A DNA stretch of 24,314 nucleotides, from positions 1-24,314 of the forward strand of contig JBQTIU010000097.1 in assembly GCA_052387815.1 (NCBI GenBank). Reading direction: 5' to 3'. This document shows positions 15,004 through 22,034 of this stretch, in pieces. The notes under the pieces were generated by a model that saw only the letters and a list, made by a program, of their open reading frames with translations, did not search any database and was not told the DNA's origin. The number at the start of each line of letters is the position of its first letter. Within the stretch, counting starts at the first letter, position 1. Source of the DNA: JBQTIU01 sp052387815 (lineage in GTDB: Bacteria > Pseudomonadota > Alphaproteobacteria > CACIAM-22H2). The position numbers and the translations under genes are program-made.

Positions 15004-15843
15004 CGGCGGCTCGTCGGCCCGGTTGCGCGGATAGCCGCCGGGGGCGCCGGTGAACGGCAGAGCCAGCATCCACCACAGGTTCTGCCGGCGGAAGCCTTGG
15101 GTGTGCGAGAGGCCGATCGTCATGCCCGTATGGCCGCCCCGGGGCTGGTCGCGATAGCTGCCGAACAGGCGGTCCCACCACGGCAGGTTGAAGCCGAAAT
15201 TGCTGTTGGTCTCGCGCGGGATCAGGGAATGGTGGACGCGGTGCATGTCGGGCGTGACGACGACCAGCCGCAAGGCGCGGTCGAGACCTGCGGGCATCCG
15301 CACATTGCCGTGATTGAACATCGAGGTGGCGTTCAACAGCGTCTCGAAGATCAGCACCGAAAGGGCCGGCGCGCCGAGCACGGCGATGGCGGCCAGCTTG
15401 ATCGCCATCGACAGCGCGATCTCGAACGGGTGGAAGCGGGCGCCCGTGGTCACGTCGATGTCGGGGTCGGCGTGGTGGACCATGTGCAGCCGCCACAGCA
15501 GCGGCACGGCGTGGAAGACCCGGTGCTGGACGTAGATCACGAGGTCGAGGGCGATGGCGGCCAGCGCGATCTTGAGCCAAACGGGCGCGGCAATGGCATT
15601 GAGGAGGCCCCAGCCGTGGCTCTCGGCGATGAGCGCGAATTCCACCGCCAGCACCGGGAAGACGAGGCGCAGCATCGCCGCGTCGACAACGACCAAGGAC
15701 AGATTGTTGACCCAGCGGAAGGCCCTGGAGACGATGGGCCAGCGCCGCGGCGCCAAGCTCTCCCACAGGCCAAGCACGGCCAAGAGGCCCGCGAACACGG
15801 CCAAGCGCAGCCCGCCCTGGTTGGCGATCAAGAAATCCTGCAC
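14962..15843 (-). CDS. Fatty acid hydroxylase/sterol desaturase family protein
   Basis: An integral-membrane di-iron enzyme of about 293 residues. The three histidine boxes are intact: HRVFH (107-111), HMVHH (120-124) and HRVHH (201-205), with FHPFE and FNHGN adding likely ligands at His138 and His178. Several hydrophobic helices span about 12-30, 45-70 and 88-106. The substrate is unknown; bacterial members act on sterols, hopanoids, carotenoids or fatty acyl chains. I prefer the GTG at 15843, which has a GAGAGG ribosome binding site eight bases upstream; a TTG at 15849 is closer to it than ideal. Oddity: the last 13 residues (VGAGLKTRPRGPA) and stop are encoded by a dispersed palindromic repeat. 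Confidence 0.87.
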   Translation of the reverse strand: MQDFLIANQGGLRLAVFAGLLAVLGLWESLAPRRWPIVSRAFRWVNNLSLVVVDAAMLRLVFPVLAVEFALIAESHGWGLLNAIAAPVWLKIALAAIALDLVIYVQHRVFHAVPLLWRLHMVHHADPDIDVTTGARFHPFEIALSMAIKLAAIAVLGAPALSVLIFETLLNATSMFNHGNVRMPAGLDRALRLVVVTPDMHRVHHSLIPRETNSNFGFNLPWWDRLFGSYRDQPRGGHTGMTIGLSHTQGFRRQNLWWMLALPFTGAPGGYPRNRADEPPVGAGLKTRPRGPA

Positions 15844-15883
15844 CCGCAACAGCCTCTCCCCATCCCGACACCCCGGGGACTCG

Positions 15884-15889
15884 AGTATA
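15884..15889 (-). promoter_or_regulatory. Candidate -10 element for the desaturase gene
   Basis: TATACT reads on the minus strand about 40 bases upstream of the chosen GTG start. No good -35 is visible at 16-18 bases, so this is a weak single-element call. Confidence 0.35.
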
Positions 15890-15956
15890 AGCGCGAATGC
15901 GCATTTTTCGCCCGCCTTTACCCCAGGCGGCCCTTATATTAGCGCTTGTGTATGAT

Positions 15957-16020
15957 TCGGACCCGATTTCCTTGGACACGGAATTGGCTTAATCGAAGTG
16001 CCCAAGGAAATCGGGTCCGA
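15957..16020. repeat. Perfect 19-bp inverted repeat (hairpin) covering the TPR gene start
   Basis: The left arm 15957-15975 and right arm 16002-16020 are exact reverse complements over 19 bases, around a 26-base spacer. The spacer can extend the stem by a CAC/GTG pairing. It is unrelated in sequence to the two-hairpin repeat. Each arm, read outward, would encode KEIGS. The GTG start of the TPR gene (15998-16000) abuts the right arm. It could be a REP/MITE-like element or the remains of a transposon end; I cannot tell which. Confidence 0.85.
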
Positions 16021-16354
16021 CTCAACGCCAGGGCGGATCTCTCTGTTTCCGGCAATCCTCATAGCCGTGGCGCTGTGCTTCAGCCCGGCACTCGGCCTTG
16101 GGCAGACGGACCCGCTCGGCCAGGCTACAGCCCTTAATCGACAGGCCATCGTCCTTTACAACCAGGGCCGCCACGCCGAGGCCGAGCCGCTTTACAGGCG
16201 CTCCCTGGCGATCCGGGAAAAGGCCCTCGGCCCCGACCACCCCGAAGGCATCGAGGTATCACGCAATCCGTCCGTCGTGTTGGAACGCCTCGGGCGTGCC
16301 GCCGCAGTCAACGAGCTGCGCGCGCGGTACCGCGGCGGTGGCAAGCCGAACTGA
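15998..16354 (+). CDS. Short TPR-repeat protein, probably exported and probably reduced
   Basis: A 118-residue protein. After a short lead made by the inverted repeat, residues about 14-36 (ISLFPAILIAVALCFSPALG) form a signal peptide. About one and a half kinesin-light-chain type TPR units follow: ALNRQAIVLYNQGRHAEAEP, then LYRRSLAIREKALGPDHPE, then a diverged end ERLGRAAAVNELRARYRGGG. Relatives of this kind usually carry many such repeats and longer proteins, so this one looks collapsed, perhaps by recombination between repeats. The GTG start lies against a hairpin arm, and no other good start precedes the signal peptide. The TPR suggests a protein-binding role, but function may be lost. Confidence 0.6.
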   Translation: MPKEIGSDSTPGRISLFPAILIAVALCFSPALGLGQTDPLGQATALNRQAIVLYNQGRHAEAEPLYRRSLAIREKALGPDHPEGIEVSRNPSVVLERLGRAAAVNELRARYRGGGKPN

Positions 16355-16407
16355 CAGCATCGACGCACATTTGGGCAATTCCAGGGCCACCGCCCGCTGG
16401 CGCGGCC

Positions 16408-16630
16408 CGCGAGATCGATGTCGCCAAACTCGGTCAGGAGATGGCGCGTGTAGGAGTCGTTGCGCCGGTCGGCCTCGTCCTTCTCGGCCATCGCGGCCAG
16501 ATGCCAAGCCACAGACCCGGCCATTTGCCCTTCGAGAATCTCGATCAAGGCCTGGCGGCCGAACCGGCGCGACGTTAATTGACGTCGCCTCGCCCCATTC
16601 AAGGCCCTGTGCCTGCATGCCCTTTGTCAC
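16408..16630 (-). pseudogene. IS256-family transposase remnant (N-terminal part, frameshifted)
   Basis: On the minus strand, a piece beginning near 16630 reads TKGMQAQGLEWGEAT, then a frameshift near 16595-16600 moves into a frame reading RFGRQALIEILEGQMAGS and on to DRRNDSYTRHLLTEFGDIDL, ending near 16408. The latter block matches the N-terminal region of Mutator-type (IS256) transposases, whose usual wording is DRRNG.Y.R.LLT.LGDIEL. After it the homology stops, so the catalytic DDE core is missing altogether. This is a dead fragment. The stretch 16640-16770 upstream of it probably holds the remaining element end, but no partner end can be found. Confidence 0.65.
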
Positions 16631-16772
16631 CTAGAACGCGGCTGGTAGACTGCGGATCGTCACAGCTTGTGGCATTGAGGGTGCTCCTTTCATGGGTTGT
16701 CAGCAAACCCGGGAGTACCCCCTTTCCTTGCCTGACACAAAACCTGATACATCACCCACCGCAGCAACCGGC

Positions 16773-16800
16773 TTGAGCAATTGCCCGTTCATAGTATATT
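16773..16800 (+). promoter_or_regulatory. Sigma-70-like promoter of the aminotransferase gene
   Basis: A -35 TTGAGC (16773-16778) and a -10 TATATT (16795-16800) are separated by 16 bases, in a locally AT-rich stretch of an otherwise GC-rich window. Transcription would begin near 16807, leaving a leader of about 80 bases before the ATG at 16890. It lies just outside the IS remnant, so the element may have brought or created it. Confidence 0.6.
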
Positions 16801-16889
16801 TTCGTCGTCCAAGATCGTGTTCGCTTTCACAACGACGCTTCCCTCGCTCGCTATTCGTCCCAACGTCCGTAGGCTATTGAAACACCAGG

Positions 16890-18266
16890 ATGGACCTGTC
16901 CAACTCAGCTATCCTCGCGACGTACAAGGCGCGCACCGTGGGCTCGGGGCGACTATATCAGCGTGCGCAGGGCGCGATCCCGAGCGGCATCACACATGAC
17001 AGCCGCTACCTACTGCCGCATCCGCTGTACGTGACCCGCGCCGATCGCTCGCGCAAGTGGGACGTCGATGGCAACGAGTACGTGGATTATTCCGGGGGTC
17101 ACGGCGCGCTGATCCTTGGCCACAACCACCCGGTGATCACCGAAGCGGTCCGCGATCAGCTTGCCTGCGGCACGCATTTCGGCGCCTGCCACGAGCTCGA
17201 GGTTCGCTGGGCCGAGCTGGTCAAGAAGCTGCTTGCGTCGGCCGAACGCGTTCGCTTCACGTCGTCAGGGACGGAGGCAACGTTGCTGGCTCTTCGGCTG
17301 GCCAGGGCCTACACGTCGAAATCCAAGCTCATCCGCTTCGTGGGTCATTTCCACGGTTGGCACGATCATATGGCGTTCGCGTACAACTCTCACTACGACG
17401 GCACTCCGAGCACCGGCCTATTGGCCGAGGTCGCGGACAACGTCCTGCTGCTGCCCCCGAACGACGTGGAGGCCATGCGACGGGTCTTCGCATCCCGCGA
17501 CGACATCGCGGCCGCGATCATCGAACCGACCGGTGCCACGTGGGGCCAGGTCCCCGTCAGCCGTGCCTTCGTTGAAGAACTCAGGCGACTGACATCGCAA
17601 CATGGCGTGGTGCTCATTTTCGATGAGGTCGTGAGCGGATTCCGCTGTTCGCCCGGGGGCGCGCAGGATGCCCTGCAGGTGACACCGGAACTGACGACGC
17701 TCGCCAAGATTCTCGCCGGCGGGCTTCCTGGAGGGGCGGTCGCAGGCCGGAAGGACATCATGGATGAGATGGATTTTCTGGAATCCGGCCGCAAGAAGCG
17801 CGAGAGGATCAATCACCAGGGCACATTCAACGCGAATCCCCTGTCCGCCGCCGCAGGAATCGCCGCGCTCGAGATCATCGCCGCCACCGATGCGTGCGAT
17901 CGTGCCAACGCGTACGCAGCCCGCCTTCGCGCCGCTCTCAATGCGGTCATCGCCGATGCAGGCGTGCCTTGGGTGGTGTACGGCAGCTTCTCGGGATTCC
18001 ACATCTTCACCAATCCGCGCAACGACAACGTGACCGTCGCAGACCTGGATGCCGGCCGCTACGACACGCCGAGCCTCAAGAACAACAACGATCCGCGCCT
18101 CATCACCAAGCTGCGGCTGGGCCTTCTGGTGCACGGGGTGGATATCGCGCCGTGGCCAGGGGCGACAACGTCAGCGGTGAACGACGAACGCGATTTGGAT
18201 CAGACATGCGAAGCGCTTCGCGGCACGCTGAGAATGATGAAGGAAGAAGGCGAGGTCCGAACCTAG
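16890..18266 (+). CDS. Class III PLP-dependent aminotransferase, glutamate-1-semialdehyde aminomutase-like
   Basis: A 458-residue PLP enzyme of fold type I. Motifs in order: FTSSGTEATLLALRLAR (123-139, phosphate binding), GHFHGWHD (152-159, ring stacking), IFDEVVSGFR (243-252, with Asp245 for the pyridine nitrogen), LAKILAGGLPGGAVAGR (271-287, with Lys273 as Schiff-base lysine), and NHQGTFNANPLSAAAG (308-323). This set is closest to glutamate-1-semialdehyde aminomutase and relatives. Alphaproteobacteria normally make aminolevulinate by the HemA (C4) route, so a heme role is unlikely, and such homologues often serve secondary metabolism. It is a single gene with its own promoter, flanked by an IS remnant and a broken transporter gene, suggesting acquisition by transfer. 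The substrate is unknown. Confidence 0.85.
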   Translation: MDLSNSAILATYKARTVGSGRLYQRAQGAIPSGITHDSRYLLPHPLYVTRADRSRKWDVDGNEYVDYSGGHGALILGHNHPVITEAVRDQLACGTHFGACHELEVRWAELVKKLLASAERVRFTSSGTEATLLALRLARAYTSKSKLIRFVGHFHGWHDHMAFAYNSHYDGTPSTGLLAEVADNVLLLPPNDVEAMRRVFASRDDIAAAIIEPTGATWGQVPVSRAFVEELRRLTSQHGVVLIFDEVVSGFRCSPGGAQDALQVTPELTTLAKILAGGLPGGAVAGRKDIMDEMDFLESGRKKRERINHQGTFNANPLSAAAGIAALEIIAATDACDRANAYAARLRAALNAVIADAGVPWVVYGSFSGFHIFTNPRNDNVTVADLDAGRYDTPSLKNNNDPRLITKLRLGLLVHGVDIAPWPGATTSAVNDERDLDQTCEALRGTLRMMKEEGEVRT

Positions 18267-18362
18267 TGTTCCGTCATTGACACTTGGGCCCCACGCGAGC
18301 TGAGCCATTGCGACAGCTTGTGCAGTCCGATTGGGGTCAAGTCGTTAGAGTCAGCACACTAG

Positions 18363-19199
18363 GTGCTCCACTGGCTCGCCAACCTGGTGCCGATGCTGAC
18401 CTGGAAGCCCGACGCCACGCAGGCTTACGGGCTCGGCGGCATCCTCGCCTATTCCGACCTCAAGGCCGACTTCGCCACCCTGCCGGCGTTCGCGCAGACC
18501 CGCGGCCGACTGCGGCGGGACACCGCCAACGGCGCCGGCTTGCGTCTCGGCGGCATGTGGGACCTCGGCAAGGAAGTGACGCTGGGGGCCACCGCCGCCA
18601 CCTAAGGTGTGGTTCGAAGCCTTCGACAAGTACCGGGACCTCTTTATCGGGCCGGTGAACACCCCGGCGAACGGCGCCGTCGGCATCGCCTGGCATGTGA
18701 CGCCGCAGACCGACCACCTCGCCTTCGACGTCAAGTACATCCTCTGGCAGGCCGTGCATGCGATCGGCCAGGGGCCGGGGGAAGGCGGCTTCGGCGGGAA
18801 GAACCGGCCGGTGTTCCTGGTCGGCGGCCAACATCGGCTGGACGAGAGCTCGACGCTGCGCGCCGGATACGATTATGGGCCGTCGCCGATTCCCGACAAC
18901 CGCATCTTCGCCAACGCGCTGTTCCCGGCGGTTGTCGAGCATCAAGGGGGGCGCTGGGCGCGACCTACCGGGTGCGCCAGAGTTTCGAGATCGCCGGCAG
19001 CGGGTTCCATGCCTTCAACAACAAGCAGACCGATGACGGCAGCGGCGACGCCTTCCGTATCGGCGGCTGCGGCACCAGCGTCGACATGTACGAGTATGGC
19101 ATCAACGTCGGCCTGACGTTCAAGTTCCGATCCCAAGGCCGGGGCTCCACCCCGGGGACGGAACCCGGGCCGCCGAGCGGGGAAGTCGCAGGCCCTTGA
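18363..19199 (+). pseudogene. FadL/OmpP1-type outer-membrane transporter remnant with two frameshifts
   Basis: Three segments in alternating frames form the C-terminal two-thirds of a FadL-family beta-barrel (long-chain fatty acid or hydrocarbon channel). Segment 1 (18363-18602) has AYGLGGILAYSDLKADF and GAGLRLGGMWDLGKEVTLGA, then a TAA at 18603. Segment 2 is in the next frame (about 18607-18948): WFEAFDKYRDLF, NTPANGAVGIAW, LRAGYDYGPSPIPD. Segment 3 returns to the first frame after a run of six G (18946-18951): ALGATYRVRQSFEI to YGINVGLTFKF, the aromatic barrel end. The signal peptide and N-terminal hatch, about 150 residues, are missing. The two shifts compensate in frame but a stop interrupts between them. 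It is dead unless the sequence is in error. Confidence 0.75.
19139..19155. terminator. GC-rich hairpin near the end of the FadL remnant
   Basis: A 6-bp stem (19139-19144 with 19150-19155) and a 5-base loop lie just after the barrel-closing FKF codons. The frame continues past it to 19199 with unfamiliar Gly/Pro-rich sequence, so it may mark the original 3' end. No T-run follows. Confidence 0.3.
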
Positions 19200-19205
19200 G
19201 GGGCC

Positions 19206-20711
19206 TCACTTCCAGATCGGCTTGCCCTCCCCGGGCAGGCCGAGCCGGGGCCATTTCTCGCTTACCGTCCGGATGACCTCGTCGGACATCCGGATCTTGC
19301 GCCCCCATTCGCGCGCCGTCTCGGGCGGCCACTTGTTGGTGGCGTCGAGCCCGATCTTGGCCCCGAGCCCCGACTCGCGCGAGGCGAAGTCGAGATAGTC
19401 GATCGGCGTGCGCTCGACGAGCGTGATGTCGCGCGCCGGGTCCATGCGGGTCGCGATCGCCCACATCACGTCCTTCCAATTGCGCGCGTCGATGTCGTCG
19501 TCGACCACGATCACCCATTTCGTGTACATGAACTGCCGCAGATACGACCACACCGCCATCATCATGCGCTTGGCATGCCCGGCATAAGCCTTGCGGATCG
19601 ACACCACGGCGATGCGATAGGAGCAGCCCTCGGGCGGCAGCCAGAAATCGACGATCTCGGGGAACTGCTGCTGGAGGAGGGGCACGAACACCTCGTTGAG
19701 CGCCTCGCCGAGCACCGAGGGCTCGTCGGGCGGCCGGCCGGTGAACGTCGACAGATAGATGGGATCGCGGCGCATGGTGATCGCGCTGACCCGGAAGACC
19801 GGGAATCTCTCGACCGCGTTGTAGTAGCCGGTGTGGTCGCCGTACGGCCCTTCCTCGCCCAGCTCGTCGAGGCTGACATGGCCCTCGATGACGATCTCGG
19901 CCTGGGCCGGCACCAGGAGCGGCACGGTCTTGGCCGCGACCAGCTCGACGCGCCGGCCGCGCAACAGCCCGGCGAACTGGTATTCCGACAGCGTGTCGGG
20001 GAGCGGCGCCACCGCGGCGAGGATGGTCCCGGGATCGGCGCCGATCACCGCCGCCGCCGGCAGCGGCTCCCGCTTCTCCTTGGCCCAGCGCGCATGGTGC
20101 TGGGCGCCGCCGCGATGCGGGAGCCATCGCATGAGCGTGGTGTCGCGCCCGGTCACCTGCATGCGGTAGATGCCGAGGTTGAAGTTGTCCTCGCGGCCCC
20201 GGCCGGGCCCCTTGGTGACGATGAGCGGCCAGGTGATGAGCGGCGCCGGCTCGCCCGGCCAGCAGGTCTGCACGGGGAGAAGGCCGAGATCGATGTCGGC
20301 TCCCTCGAGCACCACCTCCTGGCACGGCGCCCTCGACACCGTCTTGGGCTGCATGGCCAGCACGGTGCGCGCCAGCGGCAGCAGTTCGAGCGCCTCGCGC
20401 CAGCCGCCCGGCGGCTCGGGCTGGCGCAGGAAGGCGAGCGTCTCGCCGATCTCGCGCAGGCCGCCGGGCTCGCGGTCCATGCCCCAGGCGACGCGCTCGA
20501 CCGTGCCGAACAGGTTGACCAGCACCGGCATGTCGAAGCGCCGGTCGCCGGCGACCACGTTTTCGAACAGCACGGCGGGGCCGCGCTCGGCCAACAGCCG
20601 GGTCTGAATCTCGGTCATTTCGAGCACCGGCGAGACCGGCTCGCGCACCCGCACGAGGCGCCGGTCGCGCTCGAGCCGGTCGATGAAATCGCGCAAGGAC
20701 GAATAGGGCAT
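19206..20711 (-). CDS. ubiD: UbiD family decarboxylase (4-hydroxy-3-polyprenylbenzoate decarboxylase)
   Basis: Prenylated-FMN dependent decarboxylase of the ubiquinone pathway, acting after UbiA; it needs UbiX, not present here, to make its cofactor. The 501-residue protein begins PYSSLRDFIDRLE and has GPAVLFENV, MQPKTVSRAPCQEVV, NFNLGIYRMQV (176-186, cofactor region), EEGPYGDHTGYY (286-297), RRDPIYLSTFTGRPPDEP and VVDDDIDARN. The length is normal for the family. The ATG at 20711 is chosen; codons further upstream are not family-like. It diverges from the DUF4170 gene across 130 bases and ends seven bases from the FadL remnant stop. Confidence 0.94.
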   Translation of the reverse strand: MPYSSLRDFIDRLERDRRLVRVREPVSPVLEMTEIQTRLLAERGPAVLFENVVAGDRRFDMPVLVNLFGTVERVAWGMDREPGGLREIGETLAFLRQPEPPGGWREALELLPLARTVLAMQPKTVSRAPCQEVVLEGADIDLGLLPVQTCWPGEPAPLITWPLIVTKGPGRGREDNFNLGIYRMQVTGRDTTLMRWLPHRGGAQHHARWAKEKREPLPAAAVIGADPGTILAAVAPLPDTLSEYQFAGLLRGRRVELVAAKTVPLLVPAQAEIVIEGHVSLDELGEEGPYGDHTGYYNAVERFPVFRVSAITMRRDPIYLSTFTGRPPDEPSVLGEALNEVFVPLLQQQFPEIVDFWLPPEGCSYRIAVVSIRKAYAGHAKRMMMAVWSYLRQFMYTKWVIVVDDDIDARNWKDVMWAIATRMDPARDITLVERTPIDYLDFASRESGLGAKIGLDATNKWPPETAREWGRKIRMSDEVIRTVSEKWPRLGLPGEGKPIWK

Positions 20712-20766
20712 GGCGCCATCATAGGGCAGTTGGGGCGCGGGCGGCCACCCGCGCGCCGGACCGGCT

Positions 20767-20831
20767 CTTAAGGTCGCCGCAACCGGTTCCATGCTGTCGT
20801 GGTAGGTTGGCGACCGGCACGATACCTTAAG
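20767..20831. promoter_or_regulatory. Long imperfect palindrome in the ubiD/DUF4170 divergent gap
   Basis: GGTCGCC (20772-20778) and GGCGACC (20809-20815) are exact inverted copies, and CTTAAGG (20767-20773) is matched by CCTTAAG (20825-20831) further out. AACCGGTT (20781-20788) sits inside. The symmetric layout in a divergent intergenic region could be a regulator site, but no family consensus is recognised. Confidence 0.3.
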
Positions 20832-20841
20832 GGAGCGGCGC

Positions 20842-21096
20842 ATGGACGAATTCTGGGTGTTCGGCGGCGAATACAGCGGCCTCGACTTCCGGACCCCGGC
20901 CGCGGGCCGGGCGCTCGAGCGCTACGGGCCGTTCCCGACCTGCGAGGCGGCGCGCCGGGAAGGGCAGGCGCGCACGATGGCGAGCATCGATTTCGCTTGC
21001 GTGCGCTATCGCATCGGCCGTGGCGAGGGCCGTCGAGCCGCCGGCGGGCAAGCGCTCTACTCCGTCACGGCGGGCCGGCCAGCCGGCCGGCCATGA
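20842..21096 (+). CDS. DUF4170 family protein
   Basis: A small soluble alphaproteobacterial protein of unknown function, 84 residues. MDEFWVFGGEYSGLDFRT, RYGPFPTCEAAR and VRYRI are the family landmarks, and the core ends at about residue 59. The last 25 residues are Gly/Arg/Ala-rich, are not family-like, and the final 32 bases overlap the 3' end of ubiA in antisense. GGGAG (20831-20835 region) precedes the ATG at a good distance. In other alphaproteobacteria, as I recall, this gene often lies beside waaA and the DUF374 gene; here those are about 10 kb away. Confidence 0.85.
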   Translation: MDEFWVFGGEYSGLDFRTPAAGRALERYGPFPTCEAARREGQARTMASIDFACVRYRIGRGEGRRAAGGQALYSVTAGRPAGRP

Positions 21097-21994
21097 TCCC
21101 GGCCAGTAGGAGCCAGCCGAACAGCCGGTTGGATTTGAACTTGGCCAGGCAGTCCTGGGGGCGGTCGATGTCGACGTTCCAGGCCTGCCAGGACAACTGG
21201 CAGGCGGCCGCGGCCAGCGCCAGGTAGAACGGCCAGCCCAGGCCCGCGGCGAGGCCGGCGATGTCGAACAGGACGACGGCGCCGCCATAGAAGGCGAACA
21301 GCGCCGGGCGCGTGCTCGGCCCCAGCCGGCGGGCCGCGGACTTGATGCCGACCAGCGCATCGTCCTCCTTGTCCTGGTGGGCGTAGATGGTGTCGTAGCC
21401 GAGCGTCCACAGGATGCCGCCCGCGTACAGGAGGGCGGCCGGCCAGGCGAGCGCGCCGGAGGCCGCCGCGTAGCCCATGAGCGCGCCCCAATTGAAGGTG
21501 AGGCCCAAGAAGAATTGCGGCCACCAGGTGACGCGCTTCATCAAGGGATAGGTGAAGACGAGGAGCAGCGAGGCGACGCCCAACGCAATCGTCAAGCGGT
21601 TGAAGGTCAACAGGATGGCGAAGCCCAGCAGCAGGCCGAAGCCGAGGAACGCATAGGCGGCCGTGAGCGTGATCGCGCCCGAGGGCAGCGGGCGGTCGGC
21701 GGTGCGCTGGACGCGCGCGTCGAGGTCGCGGTCGAGGATGTCGTTGAACGTGCACCCGACCCCGCGCATGACCACCGCGCCGACCGCGAAGACCACGATC
21801 AGCCACGGGTCGGGCCAGGCGGGTGCGGCCAAGGCCACCGACCACCAGCACGGGAACAGCAAGAGCCAAGTGCCGATCGGCCGGTCGAGCCGCCACAGGC
21901 GCAGATAGGGCCGCGCGGCGGCCGGCGCCCAGCGGTCGATCCAGCCGCCCTCTTCGATGTCGCTGGCGGGCGCGGTTCCGATCGATGGCATCAT
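21065..21994 (-). CDS. ubiA: 4-hydroxybenzoate polyprenyltransferase UbiA
   Basis: Inner-membrane prenyltransferase that attaches the polyprenyl tail to 4-hydroxybenzoate in ubiquinone synthesis. The 309-residue protein has eight or nine hydrophobic helices, with both Asp-rich substrate and Mg-binding motifs: NDILDRDLD (84-92) and DTIYAHQDKEDD (201-212). LWRLDRPIGTWLLLFPCWW (34-52) and RTADRPLPSG (97-106) are family hallmarks. The start may be either of two adjacent ATGs (21994 or 21991). It diverges from rsmE over 40 bases and converges on the DUF4170 gene with a 32-base overlap. ubiD nearby supplies the next decarboxylation. Confidence 0.95.
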   Translation of the reverse strand: MMPSIGTAPASDIEEGGWIDRWAPAAARPYLRLWRLDRPIGTWLLLFPCWWSVALAAPAWPDPWLIVVFAVGAVVMRGVGCTFNDILDRDLDARVQRTADRPLPSGAITLTAAYAFLGFGLLLGFAILLTFNRLTIALGVASLLLVFTYPLMKRVTWWPQFFLGLTFNWGALMGYAAASGALAWPAALLYAGGILWTLGYDTIYAHQDKEDDALVGIKSAARRLGPSTRPALFAFYGGAVVLFDIAGLAAGLGWPFYLALAAAACQLSWQAWNVDIDRPQDCLAKFKSNRLFGWLLLAGIMAGRLAGPP

Positions 21995-22034
21995 GGGCTA
22001 ATCTTAGCGCGCCACCTCGGAAGAAGGCCAAACC

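Larger units (their letters stand above)
16355..16889. other. Gap of about 535 bases: IS remnant, then promoter region
   Basis: 16355-16407 shows nothing recognisable. 16408-16630 is the transposase remnant. On the minus strand at 16631-16675 a 14-codon open frame (ATG to TAG) has a good AAAGGAG site upstream, likely an original leader or broken start of the transposase. 16690-16770 is lower in GC than its surroundings and is the probable element end. 16773-16889 holds the promoter and leader of the aminotransferase gene. Confidence 0.5.

Noticed and set aside
18267..18362. Stretch after the aminotransferase that shares the 10-mer ACAGCTTGTG with the IS remnant region
   Set aside because: One 10-base match and a shared GGTGCTCC are too little to call a second IS end.
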